A stretch of 64,000 bases of DNA from SG8-41 sp035649495 (lineage in GTDB: Bacteria > Pseudomonadota > Gammaproteobacteria > Burkholderiales > SG8-41). The stretch is from NCBI GenBank assembly GCA_035649495.1, contig DASRJL010000092.1, positions 1-64,000 of the forward strand, written 5' to 3'. Shown piece by piece: positions 9,701-18,079 of the stretch. The number at the start of each line of letters is the position of its first letter. Within the stretch, counting starts at the first letter, position 1. A model generated the notes under the pieces. The model was not told the origin of the DNA and ran no database searches. It saw nothing but the letters and a program-made list of their open reading frames with translations. A program made the translations under genes and the position numbers.

Positions 9701-12700
9701 TCGGCTTGCAGCGTGCTCCTCAATTCGACGGCCATGATCGAGTTCATGCCCAGGTCGAAGAAGCCGGCTTCCGGATCGACGCTTTCGGGCGTCAGCCCCA
9801 GCACGGCGCCGACTCGCCCTCGCATGTGCGTCTCGAGCGCTTCCCGGCGCTCGGCGGGACCCAGCGCGGCCAAGCGGCGAACGAGCTCACCGGGGCCGCG
9901 TTTCGCGCCGCGCCGGGCGGAATCCCCCGCGATGTCGCCCTCCACCCCGGCGAGGAGGAACAACTCCTCCAGGAACCTGAGCAGAATCGGGGGTAGCCGC
10001 CCGGCGCGCGCCAGAGTGGCCCACCGCGCAACATTCATGGGCTGAACGCAGACTTGAGCAGCGCCGGAGCCGGCCAGGAGGTCGAACGCTCGCAGCGCGA
10101 GCTTCGGGCGGATCAGGTGCGTTCCCATCTCCTCCCACCGCTCGGCTTCCATGCGGGTCGCCATGCCGTCCTCGGCCCAGGGGCCCCAGTTGATGGCAAC
10201 TGCAGGGAGTCCCTTGCCGCGGCGGTAATGGGCGAGGCTGTCCAGGTACGCGTTGGCGGCGCTGTAATTGCCATGCCCGCGCAGTCCCAGCAGTGATGCG
10301 GCCGAGCTGAACAGCACGAAAAAATCGAGCTCGAGCTTATGCCTGCATGCCAGGTGGTGCAGGTTCCAGGCGCCCCAGACCTTCGGCGCCATCACGCTCG
10401 CAAGCAGATCCCGCGTCTGGCTCGCGATCGGGGCGCCTTCCAGGACGCCTGCGGCGTGGATAATCCCGCGCAGTGGAAGGGCGCCGGGCGCACCCCGAAT
10501 CTGCTCCATCAACCGCTCGGCTTCCGCGTGCACCGATACGTCGGCGGTATAGACGTCGACCCGGCATCCGGAATCTGCCAGTGCCTTTATTACTGCGCCC
10601 GCGGCCTCGTTACCTCCTGATCTGCTCGTCAGGACGATCTGCCTGGCGCCGTGCCCGGCCAGGTGCCGTGCCAGCATCAGGCCCAGCGCGCCGGTGCCAC
10701 CGGTTATCAGGTAGGCGGCGTCCGCCCTGACGCGCAACGGCGATTCATCGCGCACGGGCTCACGTCGGAAGCGCGCAGTCCAGGACTTGCCATCGCGCAC
10801 GGCCACCTGATCGCCGCCGTCGTCGCGCAGCAGTGCGCCAGCGAGATCGGCTGCTGTCGCGGTGCTGTCCCGCCCGAGGGCGAGATCGATCAATCCGCCG
10901 TAGCGGTCCGGGTGCTCGACTGCGAACGTTCGACCGAAGCCCCACACGGGAGCATGGGTGGGCTCGACTTGCTCGTCGTCCAGCACCGCATGAACGCCGC
11001 GGGTCACGAGCCAGAGCCGCGTTGCCTCCCGTGTGGAAATCAGGGCTTGCGCGACGAGCAGGGCACTCATCACTCCCGAGGATTGTGCCTCTCGAACAGC
11101 GTCGCCGCCCCCGTCTGAATCGACGAATGACCCTGCGACATGCACGACGTGATCGACCGGTGCCTGCCGTCGTGCAGTCTCCAGCATTGCGCGTATGGCA
11201 GCCGGCGAGGTCGCGTTGCCGTCGATGCGCTCGCTTCTCACGGACTCCTGTCCGCGAGCGCGCAGCGCCATTTCGAGCGCAGCGCCGAGATCCGCTTCGC
11301 CAGCCAGTATCAGCCAGCGCTGCTGCCGGGCGGCTGACGATGGCGGCAAGCCATCACTTGCCTTCCACCGGACCTGGTAGACGGAGTCTCCCAGCGCAGC
11401 GGCGATATCGCCGCCCATCGGGCCGGCCCAGTAGCGCTCGTGCTGGAAAGGGTAGGACGGGAGCGCAAACGTCCGGCGCGCGCGGGCGCCGGGCGCCATG
11501 ACGGCAAAGTCGAGCGTGATTCCCCGTGCATGGATCTGTGCCGCGGCGGTCAATACCTGTTCGTAAGCGTTGCGGCCTTTTGCGAGTGAGCTCGCCCAGA
11601 GCACGGGATGCTCCGGGCGCCAGCTCATCTGCGCCAGCCAGACGAGCTCCGCCTGCGGCCCGAGCTCGAGCGCGATGTCGCATCCAACCTCTTCGAACAG
11701 CGCCTGGATCCCCTGCGCAAACCGCACGGGTTGCCGAGCCTGGTTGCGCCAGTACACGGCGTCCGGCGTCTCGTCATTTGCGAGAGGCTTGCCGGTCAGG
11801 GTGCTGATCAGCCTGGTGTGGGGCGCGCTGTATTCTGTGCGACGCGCACACGCCTCGTAGTCGTCCAGGATGGGTTCGATGCTGGGACTGTGGAAGGCAT
11901 TGGACGCCGGCAGCTTGGCGTAGTAGAGCTCTTTCGAGTCGAATTGCTCCGCGAGGACGTCCAGGCGGCCAATCGGACCGCTGACTACCGTGTTCAATCC
12001 GTTGTAGGCCGACACGTGCACGGTGTCGTCGCCGGCTATGGCCGCCTCGACCGTCTCGATGGGTGCGGTGACCGAGAGCATCGTTCCCTCCGGGAGCGTT
12101 TGCATCAGACGCGCCCGGTCGACGATCAGTCTCAGGCCGTCCTCGATACGAAATACTCCCGCAACACACGCGGCGGCGTACTCGCCTGCGCTATGGCCGA
12201 GAACGGCATCCGGCTTGACGCCCCAACTCTGCCAGAGCGCCGCCAACGACACCTGCAGCGCATAAAGGGCGGGTTGCACGTAGCGGGTCTGCTTGAGAAG
12301 CTGCGCGCTGTCCTGGTCGAACATCAGGCTCTTGAGCGGCGGCGAACCGTCCTCGCGGCCGAAGTCGTCGTACGCCGCGGCACAGCGGTCAAGACACTCG
12401 CGAAACGCCGGCGCACGCTCGTAGAGCTCTTGCGCCATACCTGTGTATTGCAGTCCCTGTCCTGGAAAGAGAAATGCGACCCGCGGGCGGCGCTCGCGCA
12501 GGGTTGTGCCCGCAATCAAGCCCGGCGCCGGCTTGCCTTGTGCCAGGGCGCCGAGCTTTTGCTGAGCCGCCTCGCGGCTGCCGCAAATCAGCACTGCGCG
12601 CTGCTCGAAATGGTTGCGCCCCGTATTGGCGGCATGACAGATGTCGGAGATCGCCGCATCGTCCCGCGCGCGCAGCCACGCCGCGTACCGCACGGCCAAC

Positions 12701-15700
12701 TCCTTCACGCCGGACTGCGTTCGGGCGGACAGGGCCAGCAGCCACGGGCCGGACGCATCCACGATCGGCTCACCGGCATCGTTGGCTTCCTGCCGTGGCG
12801 CCTCCTCGAGCACGACGTGAGCATTGGTGCCCGCGAATCCGAAGGAGCTCACCCCGGCGATTCGAGTGCGCGAATCAGCGCGCGCCCACGGCAGCGTCTC
12901 CGCTGCGACCTTGACGGGCATGGACGCCCAGGGAATGTGGGGGTTGGGTACTTTGAAATGCAAGCTCCGCGGGATCGCGCCGTGCTGCAGTGCCAGAACC
13001 ACCTTGATGAGTCCTGCGATCCCGGCGGCGGCCTCCAGGTGACCCATGTTGGACTTGACCGATCCGATGATGAGGGCATCGGCGGGCTCGCGTCCCCGCG
13101 CGAGGACCGCGTTGGCGGCTTGAACCTCGATCGGATCGCCGAGCACGGTTGCGGTGCCATGACATTCGAGGTAATGCACGCTCGCCGGCTCGATGCCTGC
13201 AACGCTCAAGGCGTCGGCGATGACGCGCGTCTGCGAGGGACCGCTCGGGGCGGTGAGTCCGCTGCTGCGTCCGTCCTGGTTGACCGCGCTGCCCCGGATC
13301 ACCGCCAGGATGCGGTCCCCATCGCGGCGCGCATCGCTCAGGCGTTTGAGGACGACTATCCCGCAGCCTTCGCTGCGCACATAACCATCAGCCGACGCAT
13401 CGAACGTCCTGCACCGGCCGTCGGGGCTGAGCAGTCGCGCCTTGCAGAACGCCACGGTAAGCTCCGGGCGCAGGATCGCGTTGACCCCGCCGGCCAACGC
13501 AATCTCGCACTCTCCCTGGCGCAGGCTTTGCACGGCCTGATGCACGGCCACCAGCGACGAGCTGCACGCCGTGTCCACGGCAACGCAGGGTCCCTGCAGG
13601 CCGAGCGCGAAGGATAGCCGCCCGACGGCTGCGCTGTGGGCGTTGCCCGTGGCCATGAACGCGTCGGTCGTTTCGGGGCCCCGGCCGGTCAGGATCCGCT
13701 CGTAGTCGCCGGTGGAAAGGCCCATGAAGACCCCGGCGGGTCTGCCGTCGAGCCGGCCGGGTGGGATACCCGCGTGCTCCAGCGCGAGCCATGCGACCTC
13801 AAGCAGGTGCCGATGCTGCGGGTCCATGCTGGTTGCTTCCCGCGGCGAGATATCGAAAAACGCCGCATCGAAGCCTTCGATGTCGTCGATGAAACCGCCG
13901 AACCGGGTGTTCATCTTGCCCACGGCACCAGCGTCCGGATCGAAGTAGGCTTCGATATTCCAGCGCTCCGGGGGCACCTCCCGGATCGCGTCGCGTCCCT
14001 CTTCCAGCAGCCGCCAGAATTCATCGGCATCGGCGGCGCCGGGAAAGCGGCAGGCCAAGCCGACGACAGCTACCGGTTCATCCGGCAGCCGATCCGCTCG
14101 CGCTGGCACGGGCGATCGCGCCGGTTCTCCGAACAGAACGTCCTCCAGGTAACGGGCAAGCGCTTCGATATTGGGCTGGTCGAACAGGAGCGTCGCGGGC
14201 AGGCTGACGTTGTTTCCGATCGCGTCCTGCAAGCGGTTGACGAGGGCGACGGCTCCAACCGAGTCGAGTCCCAATCGCTCGAAGCCGGTGCGCGGATCGG
14301 GCAACGCAGCGAGTTCCAGCGCGCGGGCGATTTCTCCCTGCACATGGGCGACGAGCACGCGGTGGCGGTCCGCCCGGGGCAGGGCACGCAGCAGTTCGAT
14401 CAGGCCTGCGACTGCCGCCGGGGCCGGACTGTCGCGCTCCTCGCTCGACTTCGCACGCCATTCCGAGAGCAACGCCAGACCGCCGGACAGGTGCTCCAGG
14501 CGGCACGCATAGCGCATGATCTTGCCGCTCGAGGTTTTCGGAAGCCGGCCTGGCTGCACGAGCCCGAGCCAATGTACGGCAACGCCGAACTGCTCTCCAA
14601 TCGCGGCGCGAACAGCCTCGAACACCTCATCCGAACTGATCCGCTGACGGCCCGAGCGCTTCACCTCCAACGCGATGCCCAGTTCCTCGCGGTCCTCGAC
14701 CTCCAGGGGAAAAGCGGCACAGGCGTCGATCTGCAGTGCCTCATGGCTATGCTGCGCGGCCAGCTCGATATCCTGCGGATACAGATTGCGGCCGCGAATG
14801 ATGATCATGTCCTTGAGTCGGCCGGTGACGTACAACTCACCATTGAGCAGGAACCCCAGATCGCCGGTTCGCAGGTAGGACTGTTCCCCTTCTCCGGCAA
14901 TGTGCGCGTTGAAGGTTGCTTCGGTTTCATCCGGCCGTTTCCAGTAACCGCGGGCAACGCTGGGGCCTGAAACCCAGATCTCGCCGACCCTGCTCTCGGG
15001 AAGACGCTGCAGGGTTTCGGGATCCGCGATGGCGACTTCCATGCTGCCGCCCATGATTCCGGAACTAACCAGGCGGATCGCCAGCGGCTCCTCGGGCGCG
15101 CAGGTTTCGGCTGCACCATGGTCGAGCCTGTCACGCCGGAAGCAGGTTACTACGGGGTCTTGGTCCAACCGGCCTGCAGTCGTGCAAAGCGTCGTTTCCG
15201 CCATGCCATAACATGGCAGGTGCGTGCGGCGGCGGAAACCATAAGGCTCGAAGGTCTCGCTGAAGCGGTCGAGCGTGTCCGCTCGAACGGGTTCAGCGCC
15301 ATTGATGGTCATCTCCCACGAACTGAGATCGAGCCCTTCGCGCTGACTGGGCGTGGTCCCTCTTACGCACAGGTCATACGCGAAATTGGGCGCGCTCGAC
15401 CCGGTACCCCGGTAGTTGCTGATAGCCCTCAACCATCGGATCGGGCTTTGCAGGAACGCTGCCGGCGACATGACGACCGTCAACGCGCCGCAGAACGTAG
15501 GCCCCACGAGGCCCGCGATCAGGCCCATGTCGTGGAAAAATGGCTGCCAGCTGACCTCGGTCGAATGCACGTTGCACCGGGAGACCTCGCGCGCGTACTC
15601 GCACTGATGCAACAGATTGCCGTGGGTGATCATTACGCCCTTGGGGCTGCCGGTAGACCCCGAGGTATATTGAAGGTGTGCCACGGACTCCGGTTCGATA

Positions 15701-16179
15701 TACGTTGCCCGCCAGTCCTCTGACCGGTCGGCAAGTGCGTCGGTCGCCAGGACTTGCAGACCGCGGTCTCCGAGGCCGCGCGAGAGCTGTTCGGAGTCGG
15801 CAAGCACGCAAAGCGCGGCTCCCGGCGCGCAATCTTCCAGCATGGTCAACAGCCGGGGATCGGTGCGCCGGGGATGAGGCGGATAGGCCGGGACGGCAAT
15901 CGCGCCCGCGTACAGGCAGCCAAGAAACCCGACGATGAAATCCAGTCCCGCGCGATAGGTCAGTATTACCGGTTTGCCGGCGAGTTCGCGCTCTTGCAGC
16001 CAGGCGGCCACCGAGCGGGCCTGGCGATCCAGTTCTCCGTAGGTGAGACGTGCGGATTCACGCTCGCCGTCCGCCAGGAAAATGAATGCCGTGCGTTCGC
16101 TCTGGTGCTCGCCTCTCCAGTGCAGTACCGAATTGAAGGTACCCCACTCCCCAAGCTCCCGGCCCTCGAACTGGTCCAT
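3706..16179 (-). CDS. FAAL-loaded bimodular type I polyketide synthase with C-terminal GNAT-like region
   Basis: A 4157-residue megasynthase. Order, numbering from the ATG at 16179: fatty acyl-AMP ligase 1-590 (YTSGSTGSPKG near 175; RGRNLYPQDIE typical of FAALs); ACP1 (Ser640); KS1 from 699 (Cys872 in DTACSSS, HGTAT, NMGH); AT1 1233-1540 (Ser1330 in GHSAGEY); KR1 1821-1990 (Tyr1972); ACP2 (Ser2147); KS2 from 2270 (Cys2444); AT2 (Ser2899 in GHSVGEY); KR2 3396-3560 (Tyr3547); ACP3 (Ser3717); and about 3795-4157 resembling a tandem GNAT acetyltransferase. There are no DH, ER, MT or TE domains. It should load a free fatty acid as acyl-AMP and extend it by two reduced beta-hydroxy units. Both ATs have AFHS, a malonyl-type rather than methylmalonyl-type residue set. 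KR1 has LEG where B-type ketoreductases have LDD. No Shine-Dalgarno is visible before the ATG; a TTG lies three codons upstream. Product release probably depends on the C-terminal region or an outside enzyme. Confidence 0.95.
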   Translation of the reverse strand: MDQFEGRELGEWGTFNSVLHWRGEHQSERTAFIFLADGERESARLTYGELDRQARSVAAWLQERELAGKPVILTYRAGLDFIVGFLGCLYAGAIAVPAYPPHPRRTDPRLLTMLEDCAPGAALCVLADSEQLSRGLGDRGLQVLATDALADRSEDWRATYIEPESVAHLQYTSGSTGSPKGVMITHGNLLHQCEYAREVSRCNVHSTEVSWQPFFHDMGLIAGLVGPTFCGALTVVMSPAAFLQSPIRWLRAISNYRGTGSSAPNFAYDLCVRGTTPSQREGLDLSSWEMTINGAEPVRADTLDRFSETFEPYGFRRRTHLPCYGMAETTLCTTAGRLDQDPVVTCFRRDRLDHGAAETCAPEEPLAIRLVSSGIMGGSMEVAIADPETLQRLPESRVGEIWVSGPSVARGYWKRPDETEATFNAHIAGEGEQSYLRTGDLGFLLNGELYVTGRLKDMIIIRGRNLYPQDIELAAQHSHEALQIDACAAFPLEVEDREELGIALEVKRSGRQRISSDEVFEAVRAAIGEQFGVAVHWLGLVQPGRLPKTSSGKIMRYACRLEHLSGGLALLSEWRAKSSEERDSPAPAAVAGLIELLRALPRADRHRVLVAHVQGEIARALELAALPDPRTGFERLGLDSVGAVALVNRLQDAIGNNVSLPATLLFDQPNIEALARYLEDVLFGEPARSPVPARADRLPDEPVAVVGLACRFPGAADADEFWRLLEEGRDAIREVPPERWNIEAYFDPDAGAVGKMNTRFGGFIDDIEGFDAAFFDISPREATSMDPQHRHLLEVAWLALEHAGIPPGRLDGRPAGVFMGLSTGDYERILTGRGPETTDAFMATGNAHSAAVGRLSFALGLQGPCVAVDTACSSSLVAVHQAVQSLRQGECEIALAGGVNAILRPELTVAFCKARLLSPDGRCRTFDASADGYVRSEGCGIVVLKRLSDARRDGDRILAVIRGSAVNQDGRSSGLTAPSGPSQTRVIADALSVAGIEPASVHYLECHGTATVLGDPIEVQAANAVLARGREPADALIIGSVKSNMGHLEAAAGIAGLIKVVLALQHGAIPRSLHFKVPNPHIPWASMPVKVAAETLPWARADSRTRIAGVSSFGFAGTNAHVVLEEAPRQEANDAGEPIVDASGPWLLALSARTQSGVKELAVRYAAWLRARDDAAISDICHAANTGRNHFEQRAVLICGSREAAQQKLGALAQGKPAPGLIAGTTLRERRPRVAFLFPGQGLQYTGMAQELYERAPAFRECLDRCAAAYDDFGREDGSPPLKSLMFDQDSAQLLKQTRYVQPALYALQVSLAALWQSWGVKPDAVLGHSAGEYAAACVAGVFRIEDGLRLIVDRARLMQTLPEGTMLSVTAPIETVEAAIAGDDTVHVSAYNGLNTVVSGPIGRLDVLAEQFDSKELYYAKLPASNAFHSPSIEPILDDYEACARRTEYSAPHTRLISTLTGKPLANDETPDAVYWRNQARQPVRFAQGIQALFEEVGCDIALELGPQAELVWLAQMSWRPEHPVLWASSLAKGRNAYEQVLTAAAQIHARGITLDFAVMAPGARARRTFALPSYPFQHERYWAGPMGGDIAAALGDSVYQVRWKASDGLPPSSAARQQRWLILAGEADLGAALEMALRARGQESVRSERIDGNATSPAAIRAMLETARRQAPVDHVVHVAGSFVDSDGGGDAVREAQSSGVMSALLVAQALISTREATRLWLVTRGVHAVLDDEQVEPTHAPVWGFGRTFAVEHPDRYGGLIDLALGRDSTATAADLAGALLRDDGGDQVAVRDGKSWTARFRREPVRDESPLRVRADAAYLITGGTGALGLMLARHLAGHGARQIVLTSRSGGNEAAGAVIKALADSGCRVDVYTADVSVHAEAERLMEQIRGAPGALPLRGIIHAAGVLEGAPIASQTRDLLASVMAPKVWGAWNLHHLACRHKLELDFFVLFSSAASLLGLRGHGNYSAANAYLDSLAHYRRGKGLPAVAINWGPWAEDGMATRMEAERWEEMGTHLIRPKLALRAFDLLAGSGAAQVCVQPMNVARWATLARAGRLPPILLRFLEELFLLAGVEGDIAGDSARRGAKRGPGELVRRLAALGPAERREALETHMRGRVGAVLGLTPESVDPEAGFFDLGMNSIMAVELRSTLQADIGDTVELQAAIIFNHPTVRRIAAYLLTSLSPGEERAPVPVRILDSSEAQAKALSCDATGLTQAIDSAVSEVLDPQRWSADLDESEENRFNRKALAAILSLQSEVDRLRSRTVEPVAVIGLSCRYPGANDPEAFWRIFDEGRDEITEIPASRWDAATHYDADPDMPGKMNTRWGGFLSDVEMFDAGFFGISPREALSLDPQQRILLEVAWEALENAGLAPRRLRGVRGGVFIGISVSDYAERVSRQDIGQLDAYVGTGNALCAAAGRLAFTLGWEGPALAIDTACSSSLVSLHEACASLRAGECDIALAGGVSLVLNPAVSMILSRAHMLSPDGRCKTFDTSANGYVRSEGCGVVALKRLRDAERDGDPILALIRGSAVNQDGRSSGLTVPNGVAQERVIADALANAGVAPADVQYLEAHGTGTPLGDPIEVQAADAVLSRGRDPSNPLLVGSAKSNIGHTETAAGIAGVIKVILALRHERIPKSLHYRTPNPHIPWEQLNLRIVTEPVPWPPGERRRIADVSSFGFVGTNAHVVIEEAPVRRVSARTGASIPERGACVLALSARTNGALGELAGRYLEALVRDSEVPLPDLCHAANTGRDHFEQRAALVFGDRERLTAQLTSLQQGLTDPGVHQGRLALRTTRHIAFLFTGQGSQFAGMGRDLYSTEPVFRDHFDRCAAEFSRLQGGAPGLHEIVFEDDGSGRLDETRYTQPALYALETSLAALLRSWGVEPDIVLGHSVGEYAAACTAGVFTLEEGMTLMVERGRLMQGLPSGGAMGAISVDAETVTAAFRAGTDVCVAAYNGAETVISGASEAVDELLQRFEADGQRCRRLATSGAFHSAWMDPILDPFKALASRISCQLPRKRLISNVSGDVVSDDTVLDATYWTEHIRKPVQFERSIRALQQLACDLVIELGPQPVLLGMGRRCWDSDREPVWVETLRRNRSDAEQIMTAVARIYAGGGDVDFAAVDAPWRDTRRRVSLPFYPFQRQRYWIDAPEPRVDAAPNPQSCLYHSVWEQKALPPAAREQRRATWLVLGDREGIAHELCRQLEGLGQRCVCAPADEPVPWSPQTLARLFDEANADESAPFGHVVHLRSLDGTRVESTDELRFAQKLGIESTLRLAQALIGSSWRGKLWVVTRGVHQVTGSDRIEPAQGPMWGLGRAIAMEQPELWGGLIDLPLDGDAAAVSSGLAQALQSGDDEDQIALRDGRRWVARVTRRQPPGAAQPLEVAADGTYLITGGLGDLGLQMARRLVARGARNLVLASRRMASDSAQETIADLVNNHDCTIRVIRADMSREADVSRLFGEIEASGLPVLKGIIHAAGVASLVPLENIDAEELERTLGPKVIGGWLLDRITRERGIKLSFFVCTASIASAWGAVSQAAYSAANAFLESLAESRKALGEAVTTISYGPWAGLGLMASSTEQGVAWLRRRGLSLLGPSLALDAMESLMVERVAHAAVADVNWATFRVHAEAQRPCPWLGRLGQTTETAGDDSASRRNASLAAELERLSSAPEVERIQLLATTIRTEISQVLGVHPQSLEDETSLFEVGLDSLMAVDLINRLRRRLRNTQFTPRLIYDNPTVSALAAAVGREFGAAPGSFASAEPPQGAGSASRAPDSSTPGDLAATEEAHYRTKNGPLYTYRRYRDGDRRGVLPSYAKCFGPTTASLLDAVFEWKYLDRPDQGPLVDILESSGEIVGWNGALPVRFKIEGETTPGVWSTDTHVAPDHRTVTGWFLHQVDENTPGIKLGMPNEAMYSIASAMESVIDLDQLQDLKTCLNLGGVLRARGANALLCWVSGLLYWPVPRAFDFGARLRADRSVTVSQIPHFDGRFDELWRTASRDYRGIMVRDQAFLSWRFDRCPNRGYTRYVADRDGKVVGYLVTRESRWKGGIRGRIVDYLVSREDTRAFDALVSAALRDFGARGAVSVACSVASTRTEHIRQLRRHGFLSSEPGARIVTSRGPHDAKLAAIRNWLFTYADGDIDYCEEESET

Positions 16180-16661
16180 GTCGCGCAAGTATATAGATAT
16201 ACGGAACTTTGTAGAGCGCCATCGTCGGATCTGGCGTGCGACGAGCTGTGACTATTGTCACACCGCGCGACTCGCCGGTCAGATATGGAGACAGCAAAGC
16301 CTGTGCCAGCTCTGCAAGTCTTCGAGAATGGAGGTCGCGCCCCATGTTGGCGCGGACGCGTGCCCTCAAATCGCGCCGAAATTCCACCGCTCGGACAAAT
16401 TCGGGGTTGGATCCATCCCGACAAGTGCTGTACACAGCTGTGCGACAAAACTGCGCAATTGACCGGTAGCCGGACCGGCGATATAGTTTTTCCCAGCGGG
16501 ATAGCGGCGTTTTGATTTCTGCTTTGTGACTACGATCTGCCTTGATTTGAACAATTTCTACCGGTTGTCGCATGGTATGTGACCGGGCACTACGGATCCC
16601 TGTTCATGAATGCGGTTGAAAGCGGGGGTATTTGCAGTCCTATTGCCGGAGACAATCGATC
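16180..16661. other. Divergent intergenic region between synthase and desaturase genes
   Basis: About 480 bp between two divergently transcribed genes, more AT-rich toward both starts. It must hold both promoters, but no convincing -35/-10 or sigma-54 pair was found. A TATATAGATATA stretch lies just upstream of the synthase start. No gene is seen. Confidence 0.5.
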
Positions 16662-17489
16662 ATGCCATCCCTGAACTACATCCAGAAATTCAAAATCCTT
16701 CACATCGCCAATCACATTGTCGGCCTTGCAGCTGTGTACATGGCCTTTTCCGCAGGAGCCTATTGGTGGTTCGCACTGGGCTTCGTCTGTTTCCTGTGGA
16801 CCGGTATCGTGGGAGTCAACGTTTCCCTGCATAGATACTACGCACACAGGGCATTTACCACGACTCCATTCAGAGAAAAGATCCTGTTGATTTCCAGCGT
16901 GGTTACCAGCCTCGGCAGTCCGGCCATGTGGTGCTCGATACACAGACTGCATCATTCGACCAGCGACACCGGCACGGATCCGCACAATCCGAAAAATGGA
17001 GCCCTGAAGTGCTGGTTTACCATCTGGCCTGCCATTTGCATGCCAAAAAGATTTGTAGCGCCTTTTCTCGGTACCCGTGCATTAAGGTTTGTTCACGAGA
17101 ATTATTTCCTGATGAATTTCACGATTCTGACAGTGCTATGTCTGATAGACATCAAGCTGGCAGGGTTCTTGTACGCCTTGCCGGCAATCGGTTGCTTTCA
17201 TGGTGCCGGTGCCATCGGCGTATTGCCGCACGTAACCGGACGAGCACAGATAGGCTATCGCAGATACGATGTCAGCGACCTGAGCCACAACAACGTGCTG
17301 GCTGCGATTCTGAGCCTGGGAGAAGGTTGGCATAACAATCATCACGCAAACCCGGGTCGTTGGTGGCAAGGCGAAACATGGTGGGAAGTGGATCCGCCGG
17401 CATTCATGATCAAGCACTTTTTCATGACCGACGCAAATAGAGAAAGGCGAGCCGCCCCGGCCGTGTCTCACGGCATGTCGAACAAATGA
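16662..17489 (+). CDS. Membrane fatty-acid / acyl-CoA desaturase
   Basis: 275 residues with the three histidine boxes of the stearoyl-CoA-desaturase (delta-9) family in order: HRYYAH, HRLHH and HNNHH, plus long hydrophobic segments between them. These boxes hold the diiron centre that inserts a double bond into an acyl chain at the membrane. The ATG at 16662 follows CCGGAGAC at a good distance; an upstream in-frame codon at 16632 has no ribosome site. The gene has visibly lower GC than its neighbours, hinting at separate acquisition. It is divergent from the FAAL-PKS gene, so it may desaturate the fatty starter or the finished lipid. The position of desaturation cannot be read. Confidence 0.9.
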   Translation: MPSLNYIQKFKILHIANHIVGLAAVYMAFSAGAYWWFALGFVCFLWTGIVGVNVSLHRYYAHRAFTTTPFREKILLISSVVTSLGSPAMWCSIHRLHHSTSDTGTDPHNPKNGALKCWFTIWPAICMPKRFVAPFLGTRALRFVHENYFLMNFTILTVLCLIDIKLAGFLYALPAIGCFHGAGAIGVLPHVTGRAQIGYRRYDVSDLSHNNVLAAILSLGEGWHNNHHANPGRWWQGETWWEVDPPAFMIKHFFMTDANRERRAAPAVSHGMSNK

Positions 17490-18079
17490 GGAGTCGGAAG
17501 ATGTCAATGACTTCCGGACACCTCGGTCAGAAATCTGCAGGCAATTTCGCGTCTTCGTCAAGTCATGGCTCAAGGGTTTTCGGTAAGTTGATTTCGGTGA
17601 CCGTCGGCAGCGCCGGGGCTCCCGGCGCTTGCAGCGCGCCGGGTTCGCTGGGTGGAGCGCCCGCAGCACCTGCGTGAGTTGCGCCTACAGCGCGGCGCCG
17701 TTCCCGAAGTGCACACGTAGGTGGAAGTACTGCCGGCGGATCACGGCTCTTCAATCGATCCGGTCTCATTTCCGCGACCGCGGGTCGTACAACCTCCGCG
17801 ACACCGACCGCCGCCTCGTCGGACGAGATCTTCCTTACTTTGACACTGTTCGCCTGCCTTTCGGGCGTACTTACGACGGCAGGTGTGTAAAGTTACATTG
17901 ACACGAACGGGTTCTCGTGGAGACACTCGGGTAGCGGGCGGATAACATCGTCTTTCTTCCGAAACCTAACTACCGTATCGTTAGCTCCTTTCGCATTCGA
18001 GATGTCCGAACGGGCTGACCACGAAAGCCGCCGGATACCGCGGTGAATCGGTGAGGAATCGGAGATAGAGCAAGGGCAT
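17490..18079. other. 590-bp spacer with a possible 58-residue Gly/Ala-rich ORF
   Basis: A possible small ORF starts at ATG 17501 after GGAGTCGGAAG and ends at 17677. Its product begins MSMTSGHLGQKSAGN and ends in a Gly/Ala/Pro-rich tail; it has no recognisable homology and may be chance. The rest shows no coding signal. The right end contains the leader of the following operon, with GGAGATAGAGCAAGGG before the ATG at 18080. Confidence 0.3.
17609..17629. other. Perfect 9-bp hairpin
   Basis: AGCGCCGGG and CCCGGCGCT pair perfectly around a 3-nt GCT loop. No T-run follows, so a standard intrinsic terminator is unlikely. It sits between the desaturase gene and the hydroxymalonyl operon and could limit read-through or stabilise a transcript end. 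Confidence 0.4.
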
